This document shows positions 8,701-18,528 of a stretch of 55,930 nucleotides of DNA, piece by piece; position 1 is the first letter of the stretch; each line of letters begins with the position of its first letter. A program made the translations under genes and the position numbers. The stretch is from contig JAJYGP010000004.1 in assembly GCA_021785035.1 (NCBI GenBank), positions 1-55,930 on the forward strand, written 5' to 3'. The stretch comes from Pseudomonadota bacterium (lineage in GTDB: Bacteria > Pseudomonadota > Gammaproteobacteria > Acidiferrobacterales > Acidiferrobacteraceae). The notes beneath the pieces are model-generated. The model saw nothing but the letters and a program-made list of their open reading frames with translations, had not been told where the DNA came from and searched no databases.

Positions 8701-8737
8701 CCTCTGGCCGCCCCGATACTATCCGGGCGGCCAGAGG
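8701..8737. repeat. 13-bp inverted repeat upstream of jetA
   Basis: CCTCTGGCCGCCC (8701-8713) and GGGCGGCCAGAGG (8725-8737) are perfect inverted copies with an 11-base spacer, ending 55 bp before the jetA start. No T-run follows, so an operator or leader structure is at least as likely as a terminator. Confidence 0.55.
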
Positions 8738-8792
8738 GGCGTCATTCCCAACACCGATTCCAACCCCAGAGTGCGGCCCGGTCATCCCGTCT

Positions 8793-10247
8793 ATGAGTCT
8801 CGATTACACGACCCTCGACCTCCTGCGCCGCAACCATCCCGCGTGGCGCCTCCTGTGCTCGGACCACGCACCGCTGATTGCGAGCTTTTTGCAGCGGGTC
8901 TTTATCACCCCCAATAGACGCGTCATACCCCAAGCCGATCTCGTGGAGGCTCTGGAGGATGAACTCTTTGGCCTACGCGAACGCCTGGGTCCCGAGAGCT
9001 TCCCAAGGCCCGCGCGCGACTACTTGGACGACTGGGCGGCGATCGATCGAGCGTGGCTACGCAAGTTCTACGCTCCAGGGTCCGATGAACCCCAGTTCGA
9101 TTTGACGCCGGCGACCGAAAAGGCCGTTGCTTGGCTCGAGACCCTGACTGCACGCAGCTTCGTCGGCACCGAATCGCGCCTCCTCACGCTCTTTACCTTG
9201 TTGCGGCAAATGAGCGAGGGCAGCGAAACCGATCCGCACGTGCGACTTGCAGAACTCCGTAAACGCCGTGACGAGATCGATCGGGACATAGCGCGCATCG
9301 AGAGCGGCGACATACCGCTCCTCGACACTACGGCACTCAAAGATCGATTTCAGCAGTTCACCCAACTCGCGCGCGAATTGTTGTCCGATTTTCGCGAGGT
9401 CGAGCACAACTTCCGGGCCCTCGATCGGCGCGTTCGCGAACGCATCGCCCTCTGGGAAGGCTCTAAGGGGGCACTTCTCGAGGACATCATGGGCGAGCGC
9501 GACGCGATCAATGACTCGGACCAGGGCCGCAGCTTTCGCGCCTTTTGGGACTTCCTGATGTCGAGCGCGCGCCAAGACGAGTTGTCGACGCTGTTGGGCC
9601 GCATCTTAGCGCTCACCCCGATCACCGAGCTCAAACCCGATGCGCGCGTAGTCCGCGTCCACTACGATTGGCTGGAGGCCGGCGAACACACACAACGCAC
9701 GGTGGCCCAACTCTCGCTCCAGTTGCGGCGCTTTCTAGACGATCGGGCCTGGCTCGAGAACCGGCGCATCATGGACATCCTGCGGGGCCTAAAAAGCCAG
9801 GCCCTGGGGCTACGCGGTGCGCCGCCGTCGGGCAACATCATAAGCCTCTCGGAGACCGGAGCGACCATCGAGTTGCCGATGGAGCGACCGCTCTACACGG
9901 CACCGGTCAAACCCGTGATTGCCACCGTTGCGCTTTCGTCCGGGGACGCCGACATCGACGCCGGCGCCCTTTATTCCCAAGTCATCGTCGATCGCGCCGA
10001 GCTGACGCGCTACATACGCCGCGCCCTCCAGGACCGCTCCCAGATTAGCTTGCGGGATCTCTGTGCTCTCCATCCTTTGCGCCACGGGCTCGCGGAACTG
10101 ATAGTCTACCTCCAAATCGCGAGCGACGACCCCCACGCGGTCATCGACGAAAGCGCCTCCGAAATGATCGCTTGGGATATCGTAGGAGCCGAGAACGAAG
10201 GACGAAAAGCCCGCGTGCCACGCATCCTCTTTGTGAGACCGACATGA
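8793..10247 (+). CDS. jetA: Wadjet anti-plasmid system protein JetA (DUF3375)
   Basis: The 484-residue protein matches JetA of type I Wadjet (DUF3375) in size, in its start (MSLDYTTLDLLRRNHPAWRLL split by no gap) and in operon position. JetA is the kleisin-like subunit, comparable to MukF, that bridges the SMC heads of JetC. Visible features are an N-terminal winged-helix-like region, a charged helical middle (about 180-270) and a C-terminal domain. The ATG at 8793 is chosen because upstream sequence contains an inverted repeat and family similarity starts here. Its stop overlaps the jetB start as ATGA. Together the four proteins recognise and cut closed circular plasmids. Confidence 0.93.
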   Translation: MSLDYTTLDLLRRNHPAWRLLCSDHAPLIASFLQRVFITPNRRVIPQADLVEALEDELFGLRERLGPESFPRPARDYLDDWAAIDRAWLRKFYAPGSDEPQFDLTPATEKAVAWLETLTARSFVGTESRLLTLFTLLRQMSEGSETDPHVRLAELRKRRDEIDRDIARIESGDIPLLDTTALKDRFQQFTQLARELLSDFREVEHNFRALDRRVRERIALWEGSKGALLEDIMGERDAINDSDQGRSFRAFWDFLMSSARQDELSTLLGRILALTPITELKPDARVVRVHYDWLEAGEHTQRTVAQLSLQLRRFLDDRAWLENRRIMDILRGLKSQALGLRGAPPSGNIISLSETGATIELPMERPLYTAPVKPVIATVALSSGDADIDAGALYSQVIVDRAELTRYIRRALQDRSQISLRDLCALHPLRHGLAELIVYLQIASDDPHAVIDESASEMIAWDIVGAENEGRKARVPRILFVRPT

Positions 10248-10867
10248 CCGACGAGATCCTGGCCGACGCGGCCCCGTCCCTATCGAATCTAGTCATCCCT
10301 CTTCTGAAGGGGGTGATCTACCAGGAAGCCGATGGAACCTTATGGGCCCAGCTCCTGTCCCTCCAGGCCCGGGTGCGAGATTATGTGGCCGTGATCGGAC
10401 TTGAGTTGATATTAGACGAGGCTGAAGGGTACGCGTTCTTGCGGTCGCGGCCGCAAACCGAAGACGCAGCCCTGCCCCGTCTTGTCGCGCGCCGGCCGCT
10501 CTCTTATCCGGTGAGCCTGCTCTTGGCGCTGTTGCGCGAGAAGCTTGCCGAATTCGATGCGAGCGGCGGTGATACACGCCTCGTTCTTACCCGCGACGAG
10601 ATTGCCGAGATCGTACGCGTGTTTCTGCCGGACCACAGCAACGAGGCACGCTTGGCAGACCAGCTTGAGACCCATCTGAACAAGATCGCGGATATGGGCT
10701 TTCTGCGGCGATTGAAGACGAGCGCCGGCGGGCACGACACACCGACGTTCGAGGTCCGGCGTATCCTGAAGGCATTCGTGGATGCCCAATGGCTCGCCGA
10801 TCTGAGCGCTAGGCTCGCCGCCCAAGGCGCCCCGGCTCCCGGGGACAGAGAGGAAGACGATGAGTAA
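10244..10867 (+). CDS. jetB: Wadjet anti-plasmid system protein JetB (DUF4194)
   Basis: The 207-residue protein corresponds to JetB (DUF4194), the MukE-like winged-helix subunit that binds the JetA kleisin. It includes the stretch [20 protein letters not shown] typical of the family. The start ATG overlaps the jetA stop (ATGA) and its end overlaps the jetC start by 8 bp, indicating translational coupling and fixed stoichiometry. The frame is open from 10172, but that part lies inside jetA. Confidence 0.92.
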   Translation: MTDEILADAAPSLSNLVIPLLKGVIYQEADGTLWAQLLSLQARVRDYVAVIGLELILDEAEGYAFLRSRPQTEDAALPRLVARRPLSYPVSLLLALLREKLAEFDASGGDTRLVLTRDEIAEIVRVFLPDHSNEARLADQLETHLNKIADMGFLRRLKTSAGGHDTPTFEVRRILKAFVDAQWLADLSARLAAQGAPAPGDREEDDE

Positions 10868-13800
10868 AGGTTCGGACAAACCCGAATCCCTGAGCCTAGA
10901 TTTTGCGAGCAACAACGCGCTTTCGGGGTTTCGTCTGCAGCGGCTTGAGGTCTACAACTGGGGGACCTTCGATGGGCAGGTCTGGACCCTCGATCCCCAG
11001 GGCCAGAACGCCCTCCTGACGGGTGACATCGGGTCCGGCAAATCGACACTGGTCGATGCCGTAACGACTCTGCTCGTGCCCGCCCAACGCATCACCTACA
11101 ACAAGGCCGCCGGCGCCGATAGCAAGGAGCGCTCGCTCCGCTCCTACGTCCTCGGGCACTACAAGTCGGAACGCAACGAGATCAGCGGATCGGCCAAGCC
11201 CATCGCGCTGCGCGATCACAATAGCTATTCGGTCATACTCGGGGTCTTTTATAACGCCGGCTACGACCAGACCGTGAGCTTAGCGCAGGTGTTTTGGATG
11301 AAAGATCAACAAGGGCAACCGGCGCGCTTTTTTGCAGCGACCGACCGCGCTTTAGCGATCGCGACCGATTTCGCGAACTTCGGCACCGACATCAGCGGTC
11401 TGCGCAAAAAGCTGCGCGCCCAGGGGGTGTCGCTCTTCGACAGCTTCCCACCCTACGGCGCCTGGTTTCAGAGGCACTTTGGCATCGATGCGCAGGCGCT
11501 GGAGCTCTTCCATCAGACCGTCTCCATGAAGTCGGTCGGCAACCTCACGGACTTCGTGCGCAACCACATGCTAGAACCAGGCGACGTGGAGACGCGCATA
11601 AGCGCCTTGATCGCCCACTTCGATGACCTAAGCCGCGCCCATGAGGCGGTCTTAAAGGCCAAGCGCCAAGTCGAATTATTGACCCCCCTGGTGGCCGACT
11701 GGGAACAGCACACCCAATTGTCCGTAAGGGCTACGAGCTTGCGCGGGGCCCGCCAAGCGCTCAAACCCTATTTTGCGCGCGTAAAGCTCGTCTTAATCGA
11801 GAAGCGTCTCGCGGATTTGGCCGCGGAGTGGGACAAACGCGACAAACAAGTGGCGCGGGCCTTGGAGGAGCGCTTGAAATGGAGCGCAAGCGAGACCGAT
11901 CTTAGGGCGCATATCGCCGCAAACGGCGGTGATCGCCTGGAACGTCTGACGGCCGAGATCCACAAAAAAGAGGAAGAGCGCGGGAGTCGCCAAAAAAAGG
12001 CCGCTCGCTATGGCGATCTGTGCCGCGCGGTGGCCGAGACCCCGGCTACGAACGAAGAGACCTTTGATGCGCAAAAGGCCCGGCTCGCGGCACTCCTCAA
12101 GGCCAGTCGCAGCGAGGAGGCAGACCTCCAAAACGCGCTCACCGAAAATGCCGTGGCCTTGCGTCAAGGAAAAGAAAAACACGATGGCCTCATGGCCGAA
12201 ATCCAAAGTTTACAGGCCCGACGCAGCAATATCCCCTCCCACCATATCGCTTTACGCCGGGCCTTGGCCCATGGCCTGAATCTTGTCGACGAGGACATGC
12301 CGTTTGCGGGCGAACTTCTCCAGGTGCGGACTACCGAACGCGATTGGGAAGGGGCCGCGGAACGGCTTTTGCACAACTTTGGCCTGGCGCTTCTCGTTCC
12401 CGATCAGCACTACGCCGCGGTCTCAGCCTGGGTCGACAAGACCAATCTCCGCGGGCGCCTGGTCTATTTCCGGGTGCGGGCCCAAGTGGGCCAGGCCCGC
12501 GCCGAACTCCACCGCGACTCCTTGGCACGCAAGCTCGAGATCAAACCCGATTCGCCCTTCTATGACTGGCTTGAGCGGGAACTCGCCCAACGTTTCGACT
12601 ACGCCTGCTGCGCGACCCAGAAGCAGTTCCATCGCGAGGTGCGAGCTGTAACCCGCGCCGGCCAAACAAAGGCCCCAGGAGACCGTCATGAAAAAGATGA
12701 CCGCCACGCGCTCGACGATCGCAGCCGCTACATTCTCGGCTGGACCAATGCCGCGAAGATCGCGGCCCTCGAGGATAGCGCCGCCGCGCTTGCAAAAAGT
12801 CTCGCCGAGCGCGGCGCCGTACTCGGCGGCATCACCCAGCAGCAAGGACTCCTCAAGGAACGTCTGACGGCGCTCTCGCAGTTCAGGGAGTACCAGGATT
12901 TCCCGGAGCTGGATTGGGCGGCACTGGCCACCGAGATCGCCGAATTGACTGAGGAACGACGGGCGCTGGAATCGGCCTCGGACACCTTGGCCGAACTCAC
13001 GGGACAATTGCGGCTGGTCAGCGCCAAACTCGCAGGGAGCGAGAAATCCGCCACGGATGCCCGAGATCTGCGCGCAAAATGCGAGCAAAAACAAGCGGAC
13101 ATCGAAGCCTTGCGCGCCCAGACGGAAGCCCTGCTTGATGAGTCGACGCTTGCCGTGCACGGGCCGCTCTTCCCGCGGCTCGACGCCGAACGCCAAGAGG
13201 CGCCCCATGCCCCACCCCTGACACTTGAGTCCTGCGATGCCCGCGAACGGGAGATGCGCGATTGGTTGCAAGATCGCTTGGAGTCGGACGAACGCAAGCT
13301 GAGGACCTTGAGGGACAAGGTCATCCAGGCGATGAGCGCCTACAAGGAGGCCTTTAAACTCGAGACCGCCGAGGTCGACGCAAGTGTCGACGCCGGCTCC
13401 GAATACCAGAAGATGCTCCATGACCTAGAGGCCAACGGCCTTCCCCGCTTCGAGGCACGCTTCAAGGAATTGTTGAACGAGAACACCATACGCGAAGTCG
13501 CGAACTTCCAATCGCAATTGGCCCGCGAGCGGGAAACGATCAAGGAACGGATCACGCGGGTCAATGCCTCACTGACCCAGATCGACTACAACCCTGGGCG
13601 CTACATCACGCTCGAGGCCCAAGCGGCCGCCGATGCCGATATCCGCGATTTTCAAGGTGAACTGCGGGCCTGTACCGAGGGGGCTTTGACCGGGTCGGAC
13701 GACGCCCAGTACTCGGAGGCGAAGTTCCTGCAGGTGCGCCGCATTATAGAACGCTTTCGCGGGCGCGAGGGTCAATCGGAACTCGATCGCCGCTGGACGA

Positions 13801-14243
13801 CCAAGGTCACAGACGTGCGCAATTGGTTCACGTTCGCCGCAAGCGAGAGGTGGCGCGAGGATCAGAGCGAGCATGAGCACTACTCGGACTCGGGGGGCAA
13901 GTCCGGCGGCCAAAAGGAAAAACTCGCCTACACGGTGCTTGCAGCGAGCCTCGCCTATCAGTTCGGCCTGGAGGCCGGCGCGATCCGCTCTCGCTCGTTT
14001 CGCTTCGTGGTCATAGACGAGGCCTTCGGACGCGGCTCCGACGAATCCGCGCAGTACGGCCTGCGCCTCTTTGGCGAACTGAATCTCCAGCTTTTGATCG
14101 TGACTCCGCTGCAAAAGATCCACGTCATTGAGCCGTTCGTGTCGTGCGTAGGCTTTGTGCACAACGACGAGGGCCGCTCATCGAAGCTGCGCAACCTGTC
14201 CATAGAGGAGTACCGCGCCGAGAAGGCCCGGATAGCGAGATGA
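10860..14243 (+). CDS. jetC: Wadjet anti-plasmid system SMC-like ATPase JetC
   Basis: The 1127-residue protein is the SMC/MukB-like motor. Walker A is GDIGSGKST (residues 55-63, Lys61). The ABC signature SGGQ is at about 1015-1018 and Walker B FVVIDEA has Asp1053-Glu1054, so the ATPase looks intact. Between them lie two long coiled-coil arms (about 270-450 and 640-900) around a hinge-like domain near 460-600. Published work on type I Wadjet shows that JetABC extrudes DNA loops until a small circle is used up, after which JetD cuts. Here it sits third in the operon and overlaps both neighbours. All catalytic motifs are present, so nothing suggests inactivation. Confidence 0.95.
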   Translation: MSKGSDKPESLSLDFASNNALSGFRLQRLEVYNWGTFDGQVWTLDPQGQNALLTGDIGSGKSTLVDAVTTLLVPAQRITYNKAAGADSKERSLRSYVLGHYKSERNEISGSAKPIALRDHNSYSVILGVFYNAGYDQTVSLAQVFWMKDQQGQPARFFAATDRALAIATDFANFGTDISGLRKKLRAQGVSLFDSFPPYGAWFQRHFGIDAQALELFHQTVSMKSVGNLTDFVRNHMLEPGDVETRISALIAHFDDLSRAHEAVLKAKRQVELLTPLVADWEQHTQLSVRATSLRGARQALKPYFARVKLVLIEKRLADLAAEWDKRDKQVARALEERLKWSASETDLRAHIAANGGDRLERLTAEIHKKEEERGSRQKKAARYGDLCRAVAETPATNEETFDAQKARLAALLKASRSEEADLQNALTENAVALRQGKEKHDGLMAEIQSLQARRSNIPSHHIALRRALAHGLNLVDEDMPFAGELLQVRTTERDWEGAAERLLHNFGLALLVPDQHYAAVSAWVDKTNLRGRLVYFRVRAQVGQARAELHRDSLARKLEIKPDSPFYDWLERELAQRFDYACCATQKQFHREVRAVTRAGQTKAPGDRHEKDDRHALDDRSRYILGWTNAAKIAALEDSAAALAKSLAERGAVLGGITQQQGLLKERLTALSQFREYQDFPELDWAALATEIAELTEERRALESASDTLAELTGQLRLVSAKLAGSEKSATDARDLRAKCEQKQADIEALRAQTEALLDESTLAVHGPLFPRLDAERQEAPHAPPLTLESCDAREREMRDWLQDRLESDERKLRTLRDKVIQAMSAYKEAFKLETAEVDASVDAGSEYQKMLHDLEANGLPRFEARFKELLNENTIREVANFQSQLARERETIKERITRVNASLTQIDYNPGRYITLEAQAAADADIRDFQGELRACTEGALTGSDDAQYSEAKFLQVRRIIERFRGREGQSELDRRWTTKVTDVRNWFTFAASERWREDQSEHEHYSDSGGKSGGQKEKLAYTVLAASLAYQFGLEAGAIRSRSFRFVVIDEAFGRGSDESAQYGLRLFGELNLQLLIVTPLQKIHVIEPFVSCVGFVHNDEGRSSKLRNLSIEEYRAEKARIAR

Positions 14244-15409
14244 GCTGGACTAGGCCCGCCGACCTGCGCACCCAGCTGGAACGCTTGTGGGCGCGCGGCG
14301 AGATATTATCGAGCCTGGCGTCGGGTAGCTCACTGTTCCCGCGCCGCTTGAGCTTGAGGGGCCCGAGTTCATCAGAAATGGTGGATCAGTTCGACGAGGT
14401 CCGCGCTTGGACGGCTGAGCTTGGGGCCTTAGCCCACTACCGCCTCGAGCGGCGCGTCATCCGTCATCGAGTACTGGGGGCCAATTCTCTACCCAACGAG
14501 GTCTGGGTCTCGTCTCTCGAGGATGCGATAGCGATCCTCGGTAAAGCAGGTGAGGTGAAACGCTTTAGACGCTTAATCGATATCACCTTAGCCAGCGCCC
14601 CCGCGCTTTTGGGATGGCTTAAAGAAAAGCCTTTGCGGGCCCTCGAATTCGCGGCCGAGTGGGATCGCCTTCTTGCCATCGTTACATGGCTTAGCGCCCA
14701 CCCGCGCCCCGGTATTTATCTGCGGCAAATCGACATCCCCGGATTAGACAGCAAGTTTATCGAGGCGCACCGCGCAGTACTCGCAGAACTTCTCGATCGC
14801 GCGCTACCGAAGGAGGCGTGCGACCCCGCGGCGTGCGGCATCAACGCCTTCGCCCAGCGCTACGGGTTTCGCGACAAGCCGGTGCGCGTCCGCTTTCGAG
14901 TCTTGGACCCCAATCTTGCGGCCTCGTTTGTCGGACAAGACGTGGCCCTGGACGCGGGGAGTTTCGCGCGTCTTGAACTCAATATCTCCCGGGTCTTTAT
15001 CACTGAAAATGAGATCAACTTTCTGGCCTTTCCCGAGCGCCGGGGGAGCTTAGTGATTTTCGGGGCCGGATACGGCTTTACCATGCTGCGGGAGGCCCGC
15101 TGGCTCGAGCGTTGCCGCCTCTCTTATTGGGGTGACATCGACACCCACGGATTTGCCATACTCGACCAACTTCGCCAAGACTGGGCCCATGTCGAATCGT
15201 TCTTGATGGATCGCGCGACCTTGCTCGCGCACGAATCTCAATGGGGGTTCGAGGACCATCCCACTATACGCGAGCTATCGCGACTTGGGCCCGAGGAACG
15301 GCTGCTCTTCGATGATTTGCGCGACAACCGGATACGCCCAAACCTGCGTCTTGAGCAAGAGCGCATCGCTTTTGGGTGGGTAGAAGAGGCGCTTTCCCAG
15401 CTCGACTAG
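14240..15409 (+). CDS. jetD: Wadjet anti-plasmid system Toprim nuclease JetD
   Basis: The 389-residue protein is JetD (DUF3322/DUF2220), the nuclease of type I Wadjet. An N-terminal arm domain (about 1-190) is followed by a Toprim domain. Its metal-binding residues are visible: Glu256 in FITENEINF and Asp299/Asp301 in [10 protein letters not shown]. The ATG overlaps the jetC stop as ATGA; the frame is open from 14144 but inside jetC. The gene ends the operon and is followed by a terminator hairpin. Confidence 0.94.
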   Translation: MSWTRPADLRTQLERLWARGEILSSLASGSSLFPRRLSLRGPSSSEMVDQFDEVRAWTAELGALAHYRLERRVIRHRVLGANSLPNEVWVSSLEDAIAILGKAGEVKRFRRLIDITLASAPALLGWLKEKPLRALEFAAEWDRLLAIVTWLSAHPRPGIYLRQIDIPGLDSKFIEAHRAVLAELLDRALPKEACDPAACGINAFAQRYGFRDKPVRVRFRVLDPNLAASFVGQDVALDAGSFARLELNISRVFITENEINFLAFPERRGSLVIFGAGYGFTMLREARWLERCRLSYWGDIDTHGFAILDQLRQDWAHVESFLMDRATLLAHESQWGFEDHPTIRELSRLGPEERLLFDDLRDNRIRPNLRLEQERIAFGWVEEALSQLD

Positions 15410-15441
15410 GCTGAACTTATTCCTGGGTCGTAACGCCTTCC

Positions 15442-15475
15442 CCCCTGAACCCCAGTGATTTCCGGGGTTCAGGGG
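15442..15475 (+). terminator. Terminator of the jetABCD operon
   Basis: A 12-bp perfect stem, CCCCTGAACCCC (15442-15453) with GGGGTTCAGGGG (15464-15475), has a 10-base loop and lies 32 bp after the jetD stop. No real T-run follows. The 13 bases CCCCTGAACCCCA recur at 18539-18551 in the rpmG terminator. Confidence 0.65.
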
Positions 15476-15715
15476 AGTTATGTGTGGTCACTCAATCATG
15501 GTATTCGGCAGTGACGATAACCCCCGTTCTTACGCTAGGTTCGGTCGCCCCTCATCGTACGGCGGCATGGCGGTTATCGGGACGACCGGCTCGATTCTTT
15601 CCTATCTTGCCGCAGCGATTTCCAACGTACCCACTTTGGATTGCACCATCCCCAAACAGATTTGTAGGCGCGGGGTCGTGGTGTCATATTTAATATATAA
15701 CTCTCGGAGGTGCCT
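15476..15715. other. Leader region of the toxin-antitoxin pair
   Basis: No gene is supported. A short open frame at 15484-15693 has no recognisable features. The last 55 bp turn AT-rich and carry a plausible promoter. Confidence 0.45.
15662..15698 (+). promoter_or_regulatory. Possible promoter/operator of mazEF-like genes
   Basis: TTGTAG (15662-15667), 17 bp, CATATT (15685-15690) gives a sigma-70-like promoter. The -10 box overlaps an AT-rich near-palindrome at 15686-15698, where a MazE-type antitoxin could bind for autorepression. An unusual drop in GC marks the spot. Confidence 0.4.
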
Positions 15716-15973
15716 ATGCACACCACAAATCTACGCAAGGTCGGCGGCTCTATCATGCTCGCTGTCTCCCCACCGCTGCTCGATGTTCTGCAGCTGTCGG
15801 CCGGGGCCACGGTCGGCCTCGTCGTCGATAACGGACGACTTGTTGTCGAACCGAAGGTGCGGCCACGCTACACGATGGCTGAGCTTCTGGCTGCATCGGA
15901 CTATTCGCCACCCCAGCCGCCTGAGGAACGCGAATGGGTTGATGCTTCCGCCATAGGCCGCGAGCTTCTGTGA
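15716..15973 (+). CDS. AbrB/MazE-type antitoxin
   Basis: The 85-residue protein starts with a SpoVT-AbrB-type DNA-binding fold (MHTTNLRKVGGSIMLAVSPP), followed by an acidic, disordered tail that would wrap the toxin. ATG at 15716 has a strong CGGAGG site; GTG two codons earlier overlaps that site. Its stop overlaps the toxin start as GTGA. The pair lies between the Wadjet operon and a broken transposase gene, a typical place for such modules. Confidence 0.9.
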   Translation: MHTTNLRKVGGSIMLAVSPPLLDVLQLSAGATVGLVVDNGRLVVEPKVRPRYTMAELLAASDYSPPQPPEEREWVDASAIGRELL

Positions 15974-16296
15974 GGCGCGGCGAGGTCTATATGATCGATC
16001 TGGAGCCGACGCACGGCCGCGAACAACGCGGATACCGTCCGGTCGTTGTCGTCTCACCGGATGAGTTCAACCTGGCAACCGGCCTACCCGTGATCCTGCC
16101 AATCACGAATGGTGGTGATTTTGCCCGCCGTATTGGCTTTGCCGTGCCTCTTGCCGGGACCAAGACAATCGGCGTTGTCCGCTGCGATGAGGCCCGCGTG
16201 CTCGATCTCAGCGCCCGCAATGGGCGCAAGGTGGAAAGCCTGCCTGTGGCCGTCATGGATGAGATTTTAGCCAGGGTCGCCACACTCTTTGAGTGA
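15970..16296 (+). CDS. MazF/PemK family endoribonuclease toxin
   Basis: The 108-residue protein matches the MazF/PemK fold. It opens MRRGEVYMIDLEPTHGREQ, has RGYRPVVVVSPDEFN, and a second strand region ITNGGDFARRIGFAV. Family toxins cut mRNA at short motifs and are neutralised by the upstream antitoxin. GTG start overlapping the antitoxin stop ensures coupling. Intact length and motifs suggest an active toxin. Confidence 0.92.
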   Translation: MRRGEVYMIDLEPTHGREQRGYRPVVVVSPDEFNLATGLPVILPITNGGDFARRIGFAVPLAGTKTIGVVRCDEARVLDLSARNGRKVESLPVAVMDEILARVATLFE

Positions 16297-16623
16297 ATCG
16301 GCTTTGGTGCGTAAGCCGACGAATGAACGCCCGAAGTGTCTGCCAAAAAAGAGGCCCGCCGTCATGCACGATTCAGTCCTGGCGAGATCACCCTAACCCT
16401 CTCGAATCCGCACACCGCGGAGGCTACGGCATCGCCCGCCTCGTGAGAGGGAAGCCACACCCGCTGCCCCTTGTGTCACAGGCGTTGTCGCCTCGCCATA
16501 AATCCAGATTTCCCATTAGCCCCTCATTCCCAATGGAAGCCATGAGGGTAAGTGGTTAGTTCATGAGTGTTCAGGGGGTGATTGACCAACAGCGCGGCCG
16601 CACTTTTTCTGTACGGGGGATCT
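16297..16623. other. Gene-free stretch between toxin and transposase remnant
   Basis: About 330 bp with no supported gene. Short open frames give Ser/Pro/Arg-rich translations without family features. It may include the left end of the decayed insertion sequence, but no terminal repeat could be matched. Confidence 0.4.
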
Positions 16624-17437
16624 ATGGGCTTTGAACTCCGATTGACGGATAAAGAAATCACCGCCTGGGGTGTTATGGGCCTTATGAAACGGATGCTCGA
16701 TCACCTCCATTTTGATGAGGCGTTGCAGATAAGCGGTCTCCCTCAACCCGGCAGCAATCGCGGCACTCGTCCCAGGCAATTGATCACCCCACTCATGCTC
16801 TCTGGCGGGTAGTGGCGCCAATCGCTTCGAACACGGCGAAGTGACCCGTGCAGAAAAAGCTCTCTCATGTGATCGCTCTGCGTTTAAACCCACCCCTCCA
16901 ACGGGCCCTGGTCGAATTCTCTGGCTGGTGGATACTAGATGATGGCATCGATCCCGTCATTATCGCCTAGTTGGTCACGGCCGCGCCGCGTGGTCGGCAT
17001 CCGGCAACCTATCGAAAGACGGGCACAGGCCAAGGGCAAGACCCTCTCGCTTTTTGCCGATGATCCGCAGTGGGGTGAATATCGATTCGCTGCCCTGGTG
17101 ACCGATCTCACGGTGCCGGCCGTGGAGATCTGGCGTCTCTATCGCGGGCGCGCCGACTGTGAGAACCGCATTAAAGAATTGCAGTACGACTTCGCTGCTG
17201 ACAGCTTTTGTTGAAAGAATTTCTGGGCCACCGAGGCTTGTCTTAACACAGCACAATCTGATGAGCCTCTTCCGCCGGGCGGTGCTGCGGGCACGTGTCC
17301 TAGAAAGTGGCGGCCAAGATGTCCAACACACCTTGAAGACCCTCCGTTACAAGCTCTTTGCCAAGGCCGGTTACACCACCACCGAAGGCCGCAAAAACAT
17401 CCTGAAACTCGCGATCGACATGCGCCAAAGAGAGTGA
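16624..17437 (+). pseudogene. Decayed IS1380-like DDE transposase
   Basis: Fragments of one transposase lie in different frames. The N-terminus from ATG 16624 reads MGFELRLTDKEITAWG and LPQPGSNRG, ending in a shifted stop at 16812. Its continuation in another frame reads GANRFEHGEVTR near 16814-16855. A C-terminal piece (about 16990-17214) has RQPIERRAQAKGKTL and WRLYRGRADCENRIKELQ. The last piece (about 17220-17437), in yet another frame, has HNLMSLFRRAVL and LKTLRYKLFAKAGY. A full copy has about 430-450 codons, so the middle is deleted. Flanking inverted repeats were not found. The family call rests on remembered motifs. Confidence 0.85.
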
Positions 17438-18068
17438 ATGGAAGGTCTTTGGGATTGCTCGCAGACCTTTTCTTTGCCGGTCCGTTTCACGCCCACCTTT
17501 TCCTCGGCGTAGGGGTCTAATGGAAAATCTGGGGTAGAACTCATACTTTTGCCGAACGCGATCGAGGGCTTCGCTGCGCGCCCTCGGCTGAGTGGTCCAC
17601 GGCACTGATCTCAGACCATGCGTACCGTGACGGTGCAGGCGTGTGTCAGGGTCTCGCTCACCACCCCAAAGCAAGGGTCGCAGGTTTTGAGGGGTCCCAG
17701 AACGCGACTCTAGCAGAGGCGGGGCATGTAGATGTCAGTGCGATCTAGGACGTTTAAAGAATTTTCGCCGACGAACGCTGCCGAATCGCGACAATCGACG
17801 GAGATCACACAGATCTGGCGTGGGGATCCGCAGACACGAAAGCCTCCTTACGGCAGCGGAAATAACCGGTACCGAAAGCCGCCAGTCTATGAGTCCCGTC
17901 ACTGTATCAAGGATACAAGTCCGGCCGTTATCCGCTCACGGTGCGATTCCGGGGCCTGGAGCCCGAGTCGCACCGGACAAGGTGGCAATAGCGTGCCATC
18001 GGATCATGGTCCTAAGGGCGGCCTCGTGGGCCGGCCCGCCGGGTGCCCCGATAGGGAGGAGGAAGGGA
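17438..18068. other. Gene-free stretch upstream of rpmB
   Basis: About 630 bp without a convincing gene. A 142-codon frame at 17732-18160 overlaps rpmB and has no recognisable features. One strong hairpin is present at 17939-17975. The usual neighbour of rpmB, radC, is absent here. Confidence 0.45.
17939..17975. repeat. Hairpin in gene-free region
   Basis: CGGTGCGATTC (17939-17949) pairs with GAGTCGCACCG (17965-17975), 11 bp with one G-U pair and a 15-base loop. There is no T-run. It does not fit a tRNA. It could be a remnant of the mobile region or part of an RNA. Confidence 0.4.
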
Positions 18069-18107
18069 TTGGCACCGGCCCGGGTTTGTGGCAGAATCGC
18101 GCGATTC
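18069..18107 (+). promoter_or_regulatory. Promoter of rpmB-rpmG with overlapping palindrome
   Basis: TTGGCA (18069-18074), 17 bp, CAGAAT (18092-18097) is a good sigma-70 promoter, with transcription expected near 18104. The 14-bp perfect palindrome GAATCGCGCGATTC (18094-18107) overlaps the -10 box and start point. Confidence 0.65.
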
Positions 18108-18120
18108 ATGCGGGGGTTTT

Positions 18121-18357
18121 ATGTCTAAAGTATGCCAGGTCAGCGGCAAGCGGCCTATAAGTGGTAATAACGTATCGCACGCGAACAACAAGACGCGGCG
18201 ACGGTTTTTGCCAAATCTGCACTACCGGCGCCTCTGGGTCGAAAGCGAGAAGCGGTGGGTGCGTCTGCGTTTGTCGCATCACGGCTTACGGACGATCGAC
18301 AAGAAGGGTATCGACGTTGTGCTCGCGGAAATGCGGGCGCGCGGTGAGGCGGTTTAG
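18121..18357 (+). CDS. rpmB: 50S ribosomal protein L28
   Basis: The 78-residue protein is a full-length bL28: [20 protein letters not shown] and a C-terminal [12 protein letters not shown]. It has only one Cys, so it is the zinc-free form. The ATG at 18121 gives the canonical N-terminus; an upstream in-frame start at 18088 is not used in the family. It is followed 9 bp later by rpmG, its usual partner. Confidence 0.97.
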   Translation: MSKVCQVSGKRPISGNNVSHANNKTRRRFLPNLHYRRLWVESEKRWVRLRLSHHGLRTIDKKGIDVVLAEMRARGEAV

Positions 18358-18366
18358 GAGAGCGCT

Positions 18367-18522
18367 ATGCGTGATAAGATAAAGCTGGTATCGAGCGCCG
18401 ACACGGGTCATTTTTACACGACGACGAAGAATAAGCGTACGATGACCGAGAAGTTCGAGATCAAGAAATTCGATCCGATTGCGCGTAAGCACGTGGCCTA
18501 CCGCGAGGCAAAGATTAAATAG
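18367..18522 (+). CDS. rpmG: 50S ribosomal protein L33
   Basis: The 51-residue product [20 protein letters not shown] continues through [17 protein letters not shown] to AKIK and a TAG stop. It is a typical bL33 of proteobacteria, and its lack of zinc-binding Cys pairs puts it in the zinc-free class, like the neighbouring L28. It lies 9 bp after rpmB and is co-transcribed. A terminator follows immediately. Confidence 0.97.
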   Translation: MRDKIKLVSSADTGHFYTTTKNKRTMTEKFEIKKFDPIARKHVAYREAKIK

Positions 18523-18528
18523 TTAAAC

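Larger units (their letters stand above)
8405..8792. other. Intergenic region upstream of the Wadjet operon
   Basis: About 390 bp without a supported gene. It holds the terminator of the dioxygenase gene (8474-8516) and a 13-bp inverted repeat at 8701-8737 upstream of jetA. No convincing sigma-70 promoter could be picked by eye. The jetA reading frame remains open back to 8673, but that segment is Pro/Arg-rich and unlike the family. Confidence 0.5.

Noticed and set aside
12423-13421. 332-codon minus-strand frame inside jetC
   Set aside because: Antisense to the coiled-coil region of JetC; typical GC-rich shadow.
15442-15475. Possible attachment site at the jetD terminator
   Set aside because: It is a perfect hairpin directly after the operon, better explained as terminator; no integrase gene is in the window.
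17732-18160. 142-codon plus-strand frame
   Set aside because: Overlaps rpmB and its promoter; composition looks non-coding.
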